This document shows positions 52,854 to 62,118 of a stretch of DNA of 64,000 bases, piece after piece. Below the pieces are notes generated by a model. That model worked only from the letters and a program-made list of their open reading frames with translations, had not been told where the DNA came from and searched no databases. Origin of the DNA: Aliivibrio sifiae (lineage in GTDB: Bacteria; Pseudomonadota; Gammaproteobacteria; Enterobacterales; Vibrionaceae); assembly GCF_002954715.1 (NCBI RefSeq), contig NZ_MSCP01000002.1, forward strand, positions 372,957 to 436,956. Reading direction: 5' to 3'. Position 1 is the stretch's first letter. Every line of letters starts with the position of its first letter. The position numbers were made by a program, and so were the translations under genes.

Positions 52854-53881
52854 TGAATTAACTCCTCTAAAGCAGCGGGTCTTGGCGCTGTTAAGCTGTT
52901 TAAGAAGGCGCTGATTTCTACAACAGTCATTGGACTTAACTCTTGTCCTAACTGAACGCGAGCCATAATGATAATGGCTTCTTCAAGAGTTTCTGTTTTT
53001 CCATGATGGAAATAAGGGGCAGTAATCGCAACGTTACGTAGACTAGGGACACGAAAAACATGACGGTCATTGATGTCTCCTGTGATATCAAATCGTCCAA
53101 GATCGTCTTTTACAGAATCTCCAAATTGTGTTTCTAATGCGGTGAGGTTACCAAATTTTTGAAAGAGGTTACCTCCCACGTTTTGACCTTGATGACAAAA
53201 TACACAGCCTAATTGTTGGAACTTATCCCAACCATTAAGTGCGATTTGAGATATTGCTCGTTTATCGCCTTTTAAATAATTATCGAACGGAGCGTTAGGT
53301 GTATTTAGTGTTGTCATGAAAGTTACTAAGGCATTTTTAATGGTCTTTTCTGTAATATCACCATTGTATTCTTGTTTGAAACGCTTGGAATAATGCTCTG
53401 AAGAGGTGAGAAACTGAATGATGTCCGTCCAATTACTGTCCATTTCTAATGGGTTATGGATTGGGCCATCAAGTTGTTGTTCTAAACTTGCAGCACGACC
53501 ATCCCAGAAAAAGCGAGTATTTAAACTGATATTAAATAGTGTTGGGGAGTTGCGTGGCCCTTCGCCATGAACCCCAATCGAAGAGGGAATAGACTCGGCA
53601 CCGTTAGTAAAAATGTGGTGGCACGATTCGCAACTCACTTGTCCATTTGAAGATAATCTAGGATCAAGGAAAAGCTCTAAGCCTAACTTAGCTTTGCTTT
53701 TTTCTTTAATTTCTACCTCGTTGATGGCAGTAATGGCTTTAGAAAACAGTTCATTACTTTCAATCGTTTGTGGATGAGAATTAGAACCCCAAATAGGCTC
53801 TTGAAAAGAGAAGTACAAATAGATACTACAGACACTGATTATAATAAGTGGGATAACCCAGCGAAACGGTAAAAGATGCAC
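52850..53881 (-). CDS. Membrane-anchored di-heme cytochrome c peroxidase (CCP/MauG family)
   Basis: This 343-residue protein starts with GTG at 53881. An uncleaved-looking N-terminal helix (about 8-26) anchors it facing the periplasm. Two heme motifs are present, CESCH (84-88) and CVFCH (226-230), with the family blocks LGLELFLDPRLS, RNSPTLFNI, FFWDGRAASLEQQ and FRVPSLRNVAITAPYFHHG. Such enzymes reduce H2O2 with electrons from c-type cytochromes. Overlap with a hybrid kinase gene is not the standard context; I infer it may act as a peroxide or redox co-sensor for the kinase, though a plain peroxidase role is equally compatible. Confidence 0.9.
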   Translation of the reverse strand: MHLLPFRWVIPLIIISVCSIYLYFSFQEPIWGSNSHPQTIESNELFSKAITAINEVEIKEKSKAKLGLELFLDPRLSSNGQVSCESCHHIFTNGAESIPSSIGVHGEGPRNSPTLFNISLNTRFFWDGRAASLEQQLDGPIHNPLEMDSNWTDIIQFLTSSEHYSKRFKQEYNGDITEKTIKNALVTFMTTLNTPNAPFDNYLKGDKRAISQIALNGWDKFQQLGCVFCHQGQNVGGNLFQKFGNLTALETQFGDSVKDDLGRFDITGDINDRHVFRVPSLRNVAITAPYFHHGKTETLEEAIIIMARVQLGQELSPMTVVEISAFLNSLTAPRPAALEELIQ

Positions 53882-54200
53882 TATTAGTTTTCCTATTAGA
53901 TTCCTTTCATTTGAAAAGTATAGGATAAAGAATCACGTCTTTATGTAGAAAGTTCCTTTTATTAAAAAGGACAGTGATTTTTCTTATATTTCTAGTCTCA
54001 TTTTCATCTGGGTATTCAGAAAACAAGAATGATCCTTTTAAATGGGAATTTATACCTAAAATATTCTAAATTAAACCTGTTCGGTTTTATTTAAATTATT
54101 GATTAATAATGTTTTATGGTTTTAATTGCTTGTTGTGGCATTACGCATGGTTAAATAAATCGTTTACACTGCTTTTCCTTAAAATTAGAGGTATAACTCA
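53882..54200. promoter_or_regulatory. Divergent promoter region peroxidase-kinase / small ORF-chemoreceptor
   Basis: A 319-bp AT-rich gap. It contains a short inverted repeat TCCTTTT/AAAAAGGA near 53954-53971 and must hold promoters for both directions. I see no convincing ORF or recognised operator. Confidence 0.45.
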
Positions 54201-54362
54201 ATGAAAATAAATGAAAGGAATAAGAGTGGAAGTAAAGTTAATTATAGAAACTCTAAAGACCATTTTCATACTGTGTCAAATGTATTAAGTGACGAAGAAA
54301 TTGCTTTTATTGAAGGTGTTTTTGGAATGCAGTTAATTGAGTTATATGGAATTAATAATTAA
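54201..54362 (+). CDS. 53-residue hypothetical protein upstream of the chemoreceptor
   Basis: An ATG at 54201 with AGAGGT about 8 bp upstream opens a 53-residue frame ending TAA at 54360-54362. The protein is basic at the start ([12 protein letters not shown]) and ends in a conserved-looking acidic helix, [20 protein letters not shown]. It ends 22 bp before the likely chemoreceptor start, so the two are probably co-transcribed. No family recognised. Confidence 0.5.
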   Translation: MKINERNKSGSKVNYRNSKDHFHTVSNVLSDEEIAFIEGVFGMQLIELYGINN

Positions 54363-54384
54363 TAAAGCCAAAAGGAAAGTAAGT

Positions 54385-56346
54385 TTGACTCAATTAGAAC
54401 GCATTTTTATGAATCTTCAATTAAGATATCAAATACTCATACCAGTAGCGATCGCCATCTCTATTATGGCGTTATCGTCAAGTGTGATCATTCAAAGCTA
54501 TCATAAATTATCAGCAAACTCATTAGCCATGGATTACAATTCCATTGATAGTGCAAAGCTCACTTATGCACAAGAAAAACTACTTCATCTCCGTATTATT
54601 ACAAGTCGTGCTTTAGGTAATCCTAATTATTTAAAGTCAGCTGATAAAGAATTCATAGAAACAAATCGAGCCGTTCTTCAATTATTATCTGAAGTGAAAG
54701 CATCCGCTAATGTCACGACATCTACGGATGAGTTTCAAAGACGTATGACAGAAGTTCAGGTATTGATTGGGAAGTATGGTGCTGATTTACAAAAAGTTAA
54801 ATCGGACTATGAGCAGATGGATATCGCTTGGATGTCTCTTCCTTGGATTAGTGATTATATTGATCAAGCGAATAATATAATAATGGCAAGTAATGTCAGC
54901 TTAGAAGAAGAAACAAGATGGGCACAAATCCGTCAAGCGTTGTACTCTTCAAGTACAAAAATCATTGTAAGAATGTCATCAGTGCATTCTTTGGATTTAC
55001 TGCCACAATTTGAAAAAGATCTCATCGAAAATTTTAATATCGCATTTACTGAAATTGAAAAGCTGAATAATAAAGAAGCTAAAAAGGTGTTAGAGCAAGG
55101 TTTTAATACGTATTCAGCGATGAATGGAATGCTGTGGGAAAGTGGTCGAGGAATTCTTCAATATAGCGATAATATTGTCGCATCAGGTACGAAAGCAGAT
55201 GACATTTTAGCAAAGACGTTATCTGAGTTAATTCAACGAACTCATGATTTAACAGTAGGTTCAACCGGTTTAATTACTGACAGTGAATCTATGCTGTTGG
55301 CATCGCTAACTTTCATTATTCTGTCTTCGACCTTAACTGGTTGGTTTGTTGCAAGAATCATTATTAAACCCATTTTACGTATTCAGGATCAAATGGCGTA
55401 TGTGGCGAAAGGTGATTTGACTGATATTATCAATTATCAAGGTACTAATGAAGTTGGAACCCTTTGTAAATATACTGATGATACTGTTAGGAATCTACAG
55501 ACGTTAATTTTTGATTTGAGGAATGTGGGTGATGAAGTGTCTTCAGCTTCAACTGAACTCGCTGCAGTTATGGTTGAAAGTGAAGCTAATGCGAATGATC
55601 AAAAAGGGCAGGTAGAACAAATTTCTACAGCAGTCACTGAGTTATCTGCATCTGCAATGCAGGTTGACGCTTCAGCTAACCAAGCTGAATTAAGGGTGAG
55701 AGAAGTATTAGATTTAACGTTAACGGGATCTAAAATTGCTAATGAGAGTGCACAGTTAAGCCATTCTTTAGCAATGCAAATGGATGTAACTTCAGAAGAA
55801 GTGAACGTACTTAAAGAACAAACAGATAAGATAAGTGAAGTCATCACTGTTATTGATTCTATTTCTGAACAAACTAATTTACTGGCTTTAAATGCGGCTA
55901 TTGAAGCTGCTCGTGCAGGGGAAAGCGGACGAGGCTTTGCCGTTGTTGCGGATGAAGTTAGAGTGTTGGCTGCAAAAACTCAAAAATCGACACAGGATAT
56001 TCAACGTATTATTGATAACCTTCAGCAAAAATCGTCTGATGTTGTTACTTCTGTTTCTGATTCAATTAAGATCATTCATGAAACCACACGTATGAGCCAA
56101 GAAACTAATGAGCAGTTAGATAATATATCGGTGGCGATTGACATGATATCGCAAACGAACTCAGAGATGGCAAATGCTGCCAATGAACAGAGTCGAGCTA
56201 TTTCGTCTATTAGTGAAAATGTTAGTACCATTAGTGAAAGTATTAATCAAAATGTAGAAGGAATAAAAGAGACTGCTCAAGCTAGTAATCATTTGTCTGA
56301 GCTATCTGAGGGACAGAAAGCGAAGCTATCATTTTTTAATGTATAA
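54385..56346 (+). CDS. Methyl-accepting chemotaxis protein
   Basis: A chemoreceptor of about 653 residues. A first membrane helix (about 18-38, [16 protein letters not shown]), a helical periplasmic sensor of about 250 residues, a second helix ([23 protein letters not shown]) leading into HAMP, then the coiled-coil signalling domain with the conserved hairpin tip [35 protein letters not shown]. No C-terminal CheR pentapeptide. I prefer a TTG start at 54385 because AGGAAAG lies 5-6 bp upstream; ATG 54409 has no ribosome site, and longer readings overlap the preceding ORF. The ligand is unknown; the region's other sensors suggest a related cue. Confidence 0.9.
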   Translation: MTQLERIFMNLQLRYQILIPVAIAISIMALSSSVIIQSYHKLSANSLAMDYNSIDSAKLTYAQEKLLHLRIITSRALGNPNYLKSADKEFIETNRAVLQLLSEVKASANVTTSTDEFQRRMTEVQVLIGKYGADLQKVKSDYEQMDIAWMSLPWISDYIDQANNIIMASNVSLEEETRWAQIRQALYSSSTKIIVRMSSVHSLDLLPQFEKDLIENFNIAFTEIEKLNNKEAKKVLEQGFNTYSAMNGMLWESGRGILQYSDNIVASGTKADDILAKTLSELIQRTHDLTVGSTGLITDSESMLLASLTFIILSSTLTGWFVARIIIKPILRIQDQMAYVAKGDLTDIINYQGTNEVGTLCKYTDDTVRNLQTLIFDLRNVGDEVSSASTELAAVMVESEANANDQKGQVEQISTAVTELSASAMQVDASANQAELRVREVLDLTLTGSKIANESAQLSHSLAMQMDVTSEEVNVLKEQTDKISEVITVIDSISEQTNLLALNAAIEAARAGESGRGFAVVADEVRVLAAKTQKSTQDIQRIIDNLQQKSSDVVTSVSDSIKIIHETTRMSQETNEQLDNISVAIDMISQTNSEMANAANEQSRAISSISENVSTISESINQNVEGIKETAQASNHLSELSEGQKAKLSFFNV

Positions 56347-56360
56347 ATTGTCTTAATGTT

Positions 56361-56384
56361 AGGGGGAGGGTTATCCTTCCCCCT
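56361..56384. terminator. Hairpin between convergent MCP and ToxR-like genes
   Basis: GC-rich stem AGGGGGAGG/CCTTCCCCCT with a 5-base loop; T tails are short on both sides. Confidence 0.65.
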
Positions 56385-56389
56385 TAGAT

Positions 56390-57544
56390 TTATTTATGTT
56401 CAAACATAAGTAGAGATGTTTTAGTATCTTCAAAATAAGTGAAATTAGTATTTTTACTTATTGGGTAAATATGGGCATAAAATGTTTTTATTGGGCCATT
56501 AAGTAATCGTGGATAGGCATAAAGTTGAGTTTGATCTTTGATTATTCCGTGGTGTTCACGACCAAGTTTAAAATTCGTTGTTTTATTCATATTACTTAGC
56601 AGTGCGAAATATTTATCATTCTCTTTATGAAGATTGATAGTTAAATCTGATGAGTATCGATAGCTTCCCTCGTAGCCAGACTCAGTAATGAAGATAGAAA
56701 ATTCACTAATGAGTTTCTCATTACGCTCCGTTTTAAGGTCGTAGTATAGATAAGCGTGGCCTGAATAATTGTCATTATCTAATGCGCCAAGATCAACACT
56801 GCTTTCCACCTTAAATTCATCATCTATTTGATGGGCAGCCAATAATTTAGGAGGGGTGTAGTCAAAGTATACTTCTGATAAATAAGGAGTTATGTCTTCT
56901 GGTGTGTTATTTTCGTTAGTAAAGAATAGTTTGTTATAGATAGAGCGACATTGTCCATCTTCTAGTTTACAAGCTGAAATACTTAGATTGCATTTTTGTC
57001 TATTAATATAATAGTAAATATCAGTTTTGATGACATTGTTATCAAATATTACTGGCAGTGAATTACTTGGTTTGAAAATATTAGGTGAATGCTCTACAAG
57101 CTCTTGAACTATAGGCTTTTTAATTATGTAATCGTCATATAACATATATGAGATGACAGTGCAGGTTAAAAAAGCAACAAATAAAGCCCATATTTTTATG
57201 TTAGGTATTTCAAATGAGTTGGTTTTTTCTGTCGCTTTATATCCTTCGCCTTTTATCGTGTCAATTATATCTATATTATGTCGATGAAGCTTTTTTCTTA
57301 ACAGTGAAATTGTTTGTGGAACCACACTGACGTAGTTATCATTTCTATTCCAGGCATAATTCAGTATGTCTTCTTTGCTGTGTGTAACATTATGATTTTT
57401 AATCAAAAGAATGATTATTTTTAATTCAATGTCTGTTAGTTGAATCGTTATTTTCTTTGTTGATATACTCTTCTTTTTTATGTTAAGAGAAATGTTATTA
57501 TAGTGAATGTTGTTTTGTTTTTTAACAAAAGGCTGCTTTAACAT
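56390..57544 (-). CDS. ToxR-like transmembrane transcriptional regulator (paralogue 2)
   Basis: This paralogue of the product at 45436-46563 has 384 residues from the ATG at 57544 (a TTG at 57592 would add 16). An OmpR-type winged helix (about 28-104; SVVPQTISLLRKKLHRHN, TIKGEGYKA), one transmembrane helix (117-135) and a periplasmic domain with ACKLEDGQCRSIYNKLFF, FITESGYEGSYRY and YPISKNTNFTYF, each matching its relative. Both lie on the minus strand at the two ends of the sensory block. It presumably regulates adjacent genes from the membrane; the target and signal are unknown. Confidence 0.85.
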   Translation of the reverse strand: MLKQPFVKKQNNIHYNNISLNIKKKSISTKKITIQLTDIELKIIILLIKNHNVTHSKEDILNYAWNRNDNYVSVVPQTISLLRKKLHRHNIDIIDTIKGEGYKATEKTNSFEIPNIKIWALFVAFLTCTVISYMLYDDYIIKKPIVQELVEHSPNIFKPSNSLPVIFDNNVIKTDIYYYINRQKCNLSISACKLEDGQCRSIYNKLFFTNENNTPEDITPYLSEVYFDYTPPKLLAAHQIDDEFKVESSVDLGALDNDNYSGHAYLYYDLKTERNEKLISEFSIFITESGYEGSYRYSSDLTINLHKENDKYFALLSNMNKTTNFKLGREHHGIIKDQTQLYAYPRLLNGPIKTFYAHIYPISKNTNFTYFEDTKTSLLMFEHK

Positions 57545-57706
57545 TGAGATAAATAAATGACTACTATTTGAAATAATCGAGTATTCTATCAATATACCGT
57601 AATTAATATCAACATTAATTAATGATTGAATCGGTTATTTTTACTAGGGTCGATGTTGTGAATTTAGAACAGTGAATATTTACTATTAGCCCTTTAGTAT
57701 TAATAT

Positions 57707-57744
57707 AATGGGTGATATTTAGTATGTTCTATATATCACCCATT
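57707..57744 (-). terminator. Hairpin after glpABC
   Basis: Perfect 12-bp arms AATGGGTGATAT/ATATCACCCATT, 9 bp beyond the glpC stop; only a weak T run follows on the minus strand. Confidence 0.65.
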
Positions 57745-57752
57745 TAATTCAT

Positions 57753-59054
57753 TCACATTAAGGCTTCACACAATAACGAGATTGGATGGATAGTCGTAAC
57801 ATTTGTATTCTCTTCTATTTGCCATTTACAGGTCTCACAATCAGTAATTGCATAATCTGGCTTAGCGGCTTTTATTTGGTCAAATACGTTTTTACCAATA
57901 GCGATAGAGGTATCGTAGTTTTCTGTTTTAAAGCCGTAAGTTCCAGCTAGCCCACAACATTCACTGTCCAGTACTTGTACTTCTAAGCCCGGTATCGCTC
58001 GTAATAATTCAATGGTGTAAATATTGCCGCCACTGCGCTCTAAATGACAAGGCGTATGATAAACAATCTTTTTATTCAAAGGTTTCATTTTAGGGCCACG
58101 ACCGTTCATGATCTCTTTTAATAAAAAGCGGGTAACGTATTCTATTTTCTTCGCCACCTTGCTGTTATCTACATCCAATACGTGTGGGTACTCTTGTTGT
58201 AATGTAAATGAACACGTTGATGAGGTTGATAAAATAGGGACATCTCTGCGCTCAATGGCAGCCTCTAAATTAGCAACATTAAATTCAGCATTCTTCTGTG
58301 CTTTTTTGTGAAATCCATTAGCAATTAAGGGTACGCCACAACATTTTTCTTTATCTAACAATTGTACGCCAATGTGCATGTTATTCATGACTTTAATAAA
58401 GTCTTTACCTAGTTGTGGATGGTTATAGTTTACAAAACAGCCATGGAAATAATGCACTTGTTGCTGGTAGATTGATTGATCTGATACTTCTTTTTTATAC
58501 CAACGGCGGAAAGTACCGTGAGAATACTTAGGCAGCGATTTATGGTCATGGACCCCAATGGTTTTGTGCATCACTTTTTTTACTAATGGCACGCTCGTCA
58601 TCGCGTTCACAATAGGAGCTACCGGCGTTGCGACTGAGCCAAATAAATCAGTATGACTTAATACGAAATCACGAATGCCTTTCATGTTATAAGCAGGTTT
58701 TCCGTGTTTACCACGAGCGACCGCAATCATGTCTCCAATTCTAACTCCTGACGGACAAGCGGTTTCACAGCGTTTACAGTTAGTGCAGAGTTTTAAGGTT
58801 TCATCATAATATTCTGGGCTTTTAAAGCGTAAACGCTCACCATCAGGTCCACATTGTTTTGGGCCGGGATAATCAGGGTTCTCTTTAGCAACAGGGCAAT
58901 ACACGGTACATACGGTGCATTTTAAGCATTGATCAAAACTGGTATTAGCGGGAGCTCTAAAAATTAAATTATCTTTTGCAAATTTGTCTTTTAATAATTC
59001 GCCTTTTAACAAATTATCTTTTAATAGAGTCGAGTGAAATAGTGGGCTGCTCAT
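57753..59054 (-). CDS. glpC: GlpC, anaerobic glycerol-3-phosphate dehydrogenase Fe-S subunit
   Basis: This 433-residue subunit ties GlpAB to the membrane and passes electrons to menaquinone. Two ferredoxin motifs are visible: CLKCTVCTVYCPV and CTNCKRCETACP. They are followed by two CCG-type domains (YHFHGCFVNYNHPQ, EKCCGVPL; HTPCHLERSG, ECCGLAGTYG) typical of quinone-linked dehydrogenases. Compared with E. coli GlpC there is an N-terminal extension of about 30 residues made of four degenerate five-residue units (LLKDN, LLKGE, LLKDK, FAKDN), matching four 15-bp DNA repeats at 58966-59025. Start overlaps glpB by 4 bp. Confidence 0.95.
   Translation of the reverse strand: MSSPLFHSTLLKDNLLKGELLKDKFAKDNLIFRAPANTSFDQCLKCTVCTVYCPVAKENPDYPGPKQCGPDGERLRFKSPEYYDETLKLCTNCKRCETACPSGVRIGDMIAVARGKHGKPAYNMKGIRDFVLSHTDLFGSVATPVAPIVNAMTSVPLVKKVMHKTIGVHDHKSLPKYSHGTFRRWYKKEVSDQSIYQQQVHYFHGCFVNYNHPQLGKDFIKVMNNMHIGVQLLDKEKCCGVPLIANGFHKKAQKNAEFNVANLEAAIERRDVPILSTSSTCSFTLQQEYPHVLDVDNSKVAKKIEYVTRFLLKEIMNGRGPKMKPLNKKIVYHTPCHLERSGGNIYTIELLRAIPGLEVQVLDSECCGLAGTYGFKTENYDTSIAIGKNVFDQIKAAKPDYAITDCETCKWQIEENTNVTTIHPISLLCEALM
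58966..59025 (-). repeat. Four 15-bp tandem repeats within glpC
   Basis: Units at 58966, 58981, 58996 and 59011 share the pattern AAATTATCTTTTAAY on the plus strand with 2-5 differences each. They encode the LLKDN-type pentapeptides in the GlpC N-terminal extension. Period 15 keeps the frame when copies change. Confidence 0.7.
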
Positions 59055-60421
59055 AATGCGACCTCTTGTTGTTGTTCTATTTTATTGGCTGATAAAAACT
59101 CAGGTCTTATTTGCTTGATTATTGATTCGGCAGCATGAAAGCCAGAACTAATTGCCACACCACTGCCGCTGCCTTCTAATACAGGGTTATAACCAGATAA
59201 GATGGCACCTGCGCAATAGAAGTTATCAATAACATTACCTGATTTTATCGCTTGTAGTTTTGACGTTGTTTTTACACCCATACTTAAAAATGGGTGCGAT
59301 TGTGGACTAAAAAAAGCAGAGCTGTACCAATCTGTGCGAGAAGCGGTTTGGTCCATATCTAAGCCAAAAATAGGTTCTTCCATTGAATCTGCACTTGCTT
59401 TTAAGCCTTGGCTAAAGAAACTGCCAGTGGCTAGTACAAACTGCTTTGCTTGTAGTGGGAAGTCACCATGATTTTTAGTGAAAATTCGGTTTAATCGGTA
59501 ATGTGAATGCTCAGGATCCTCTTTATCAACGTAAGAGAACTCTCCTTGGATAACATGATCTCCATTGAGTAGCGTTCCACCCTGATCAATGAAAGCGTGT
59601 TTCATGGTTTCTTCTAATCGAATACCCAATAACGATGGCGGCATGGTTGGGACTTCACATAAAGTCAGTTGAGTTAATGCTTCAATCTCTTTTAAAAGCC
59701 CCAATCCTTTTCCGTTACCAAAGATAGCAGGGATCACGACAAGATCACCGGGGTTGGCGTGTTGCTGCAATGCATGTGCAAATTCTTGTAGGTTCGCTCG
59801 TTTTGCTAATAATCGAGAAAGATCAATGGATCGTAACTCACAGTGATTACGTTGAATGTCATTAAAAGCAGACAAAGAGACGGTTGCTGTTGAAATTTCA
59901 ACCTCAGATAATTGAGTGATTTGCTTTAAGTTATCTTGCGCCAACTTTGGTTGAAAATCACGAAAGCCATCCACTGTGATCAGTACGATTTTTTGCACTG
60001 TATTATTTTCTAATGCCATCGGGAATTGATGAACAAAAGGTTGTGATAACCATGTTGATTTCATTGTACCTAAAGGCGTTAATCGATAATGATTACATCC
60101 GTTTACTTGAGAAGTTAGCGGAACGCCAATAGTAGATAGTGTTGTTTGGTACCAATCAATTGCACGATTTACGGTTTCTTTTCCTAATGTGGCATAAGGA
60201 TGTTCAGGGTAATGAGTCGAAAATCCATCAATTGCTACCATTGGGTCGATAACATGCGTGCCATCGGGTGTTTTTGCTAACACATCAACAGAGCCTGATG
60301 AGAAGTGTAGGGCACTTTGACCAGAGGCAATCACCGCTGTTTTTAATCCGGCTTCTAAGCAGCGCAGAGCACAGCTTAAGCCTGCCATGCCACCGCCAAT
60401 TATAATGGTATCGAAATTCAT
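59051..60421 (-). CDS. glpB: GlpB, anaerobic glycerol-3-phosphate dehydrogenase flavin subunit B
   Basis: This 456-residue FMN/FAD subunit works with GlpA in the soluble dimer that oxidises glycerol-3-phosphate under anaerobic conditions. The N-terminal dinucleotide fold is FDTIIIGGGMAGLSCALRC; later QSALHFSSGSVDVL, PAIFGNGKGLGLL, and the C-terminal FYCAGAILSGYNPVLEGSGSG are typical of GlpB. It overlaps glpA and glpC by 4 bp each, so the three are translationally coupled. Confidence 0.95.
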   Translation of the reverse strand: MNFDTIIIGGGMAGLSCALRCLEAGLKTAVIASGQSALHFSSGSVDVLAKTPDGTHVIDPMVAIDGFSTHYPEHPYATLGKETVNRAIDWYQTTLSTIGVPLTSQVNGCNHYRLTPLGTMKSTWLSQPFVHQFPMALENNTVQKIVLITVDGFRDFQPKLAQDNLKQITQLSEVEISTATVSLSAFNDIQRNHCELRSIDLSRLLAKRANLQEFAHALQQHANPGDLVVIPAIFGNGKGLGLLKEIEALTQLTLCEVPTMPPSLLGIRLEETMKHAFIDQGGTLLNGDHVIQGEFSYVDKEDPEHSHYRLNRIFTKNHGDFPLQAKQFVLATGSFFSQGLKASADSMEEPIFGLDMDQTASRTDWYSSAFFSPQSHPFLSMGVKTTSKLQAIKSGNVIDNFYCAGAILSGYNPVLEGSGSGVAISSGFHAAESIIKQIRPEFLSANKIEQQQEVAL

Positions 60422-62118
60422 AATGTTGCCTCTTGTTCTTCTTTTGATTGAGACTCTTCTACTTGGTCTTTTTCTAATTGAGTCTTGGGTGTTGGCGTAT
60501 TGCTTGTTGGAATATCACTTGCGCCAAATAATCCCTCATAAATCCAATAACTGAATTCTGCTTCACGTAATGCATCACCCCAGAAAACGGGCTTAATGCC
60601 TTTCCAGCGTTCTTCTAGAAAGTGTGTTAATAATTGGCTTGATTGATTACCAGAGACTTGCCCACATTCTTCAAAAAGCCCAGCAGCGCGATACGTACAT
60701 AACTCACCTTGGCACGGTCCCATACCTAAACGGGTACGACGACGAAGATCCACCAAATTGTGAACATCTAATTGATTGATGGCGTAGTTAATTTCACCTT
60801 GAGTCACCATTTCACATTCACAGATCACCGCCTGATCTTTGGCATTATCAGTTAAGAAACGTTGTGCTCGTTCACCATGACGATAAACCGCACTTTGGTA
60901 AACGGGTTTTGCGAGGCTTGCGGTTTTTTTCGCTGCGATAGAAGCGCTGTGTGAACCTGGAAGTGGGCGACAATGCGTTGTACATTCTTGGGTGTTATTC
61001 AGTTTTTTAGCTACAAGATCGGTGGTCATTTCAGCCATTAAACGAGAGGTCATTAACTTACCCCCCGTAATGGTCGTAAAGCCGTTCAGTCCGTCTTTTT
61101 CTCCATGGTCAAGTAAGACAATCCCGCGGCTTATATTACGACCTGTGCCATCATCATCGACGGCCACTAATGGACGAACACCGGCATAAGCACGAAGTAC
61201 ACGAGTATTCGCCATTATCGGTGCGAGTTTTGCCCCTTCACTTAATAGAATATCCACTTCTTTAGCACTAACGTGAAGGTCATCTATTTTATCGTAATCA
61301 ATATGCTCTGATGTGGTTCCTATTAATGAAATAGTGTCACCTGGTACTAAAATGTCGGCATCAGAAGGTTTACGGCAACGGTTTATTACTAAGTTATTTA
61401 TACGATAATCTAAGATCAGTAATGAGCCTTTAGCTGGGAACATCTTGATACTTAAATCAGCATATTCGCAGATGTTTTGTCCCCAAATACCTGCGGCATT
61501 TATGACTTCTTGAGCGAATATTTCAATCTTTTGGTTGGTTCTCACATCAATGCAATTAATCCCAAGTACTGTGTCTTGGTGGCGAATAAGCGAGGTTACA
61601 TGAGTGTGTGTGAGCAAACGAGCGCCATTTTCTTTCGCATCAAGTACATTTGCCGCACATAAACGAAAAGGATCGAGCGTTCCATCGGGCACTTGAACCG
61701 CACCAATAAGATTAGGGTTTACATTAGGTTCTAATAATAAGGCTTCTTTTGGGGTTAATTGTTTCGCGTCAATTCCTGCTTCTTGGCAAGATTGAATAAA
61801 TTGAGCTTGAAAAGATAAGTCATCGTCAGGCAATGAAATAAAGAGGCCTTGAGTATCCTCAACACAGTGTTTTGCTATGTTTTTTAGGATTTTATTTTCA
61901 TGGATACATTCTTTCGCTGATTCATTATCCGTGACGGCATAGCGAGCCCCTGAGTGAAGTAATCCGTGATTTCTACCTGTGGTTCCAGAAGCTAAATCGT
62001 CCTTCTCAATTAAAATACAATCGATGCCACGCAGTGCACAATCACGCATTATTCCTGTGCCTGTTGCTCCCCCTCCAATGATGATGATAGAGGTTTCTAA
62101 TCGAGAAGTTTTGTCCAT
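60418..62118 (-). CDS. glpA: GlpA, anaerobic glycerol-3-phosphate dehydrogenase subunit A
   Basis: This is the catalytic FAD subunit: 566 residues with SIIIIGGGATGTGIMRDCALRG, TGRNHGLLHSGARYAV, GVRPLVAVDDDGTGRN and a C-terminal BFD-like [2Fe-2S] domain (ICECEMVTQGEINYAI, RRRTRLGMGPCQGELC). The last 30 residues (Thr/Pro then Gln/Glu-rich) are extra compared with E. coli (542). First gene of glpABC. GlpR-like half sites, an FNR-like box and an 18-bp palindrome lie upstream. Confidence 0.96.
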   Translation of the reverse strand: MDKTSRLETSIIIIGGGATGTGIMRDCALRGIDCILIEKDDLASGTTGRNHGLLHSGARYAVTDNESAKECIHENKILKNIAKHCVEDTQGLFISLPDDDLSFQAQFIQSCQEAGIDAKQLTPKEALLLEPNVNPNLIGAVQVPDGTLDPFRLCAANVLDAKENGARLLTHTHVTSLIRHQDTVLGINCIDVRTNQKIEIFAQEVINAAGIWGQNICEYADLSIKMFPAKGSLLILDYRINNLVINRCRKPSDADILVPGDTISLIGTTSEHIDYDKIDDLHVSAKEVDILLSEGAKLAPIMANTRVLRAYAGVRPLVAVDDDGTGRNISRGIVLLDHGEKDGLNGFTTITGGKLMTSRLMAEMTTDLVAKKLNNTQECTTHCRPLPGSHSASIAAKKTASLAKPVYQSAVYRHGERAQRFLTDNAKDQAVICECEMVTQGEINYAINQLDVHNLVDLRRRTRLGMGPCQGELCTYRAAGLFEECGQVSGNQSSQLLTHFLEERWKGIKPVFWGDALREAEFSYWIYEGLFGASDIPTSNTPTPKTQLEKDQVEESQSKEEQEATL

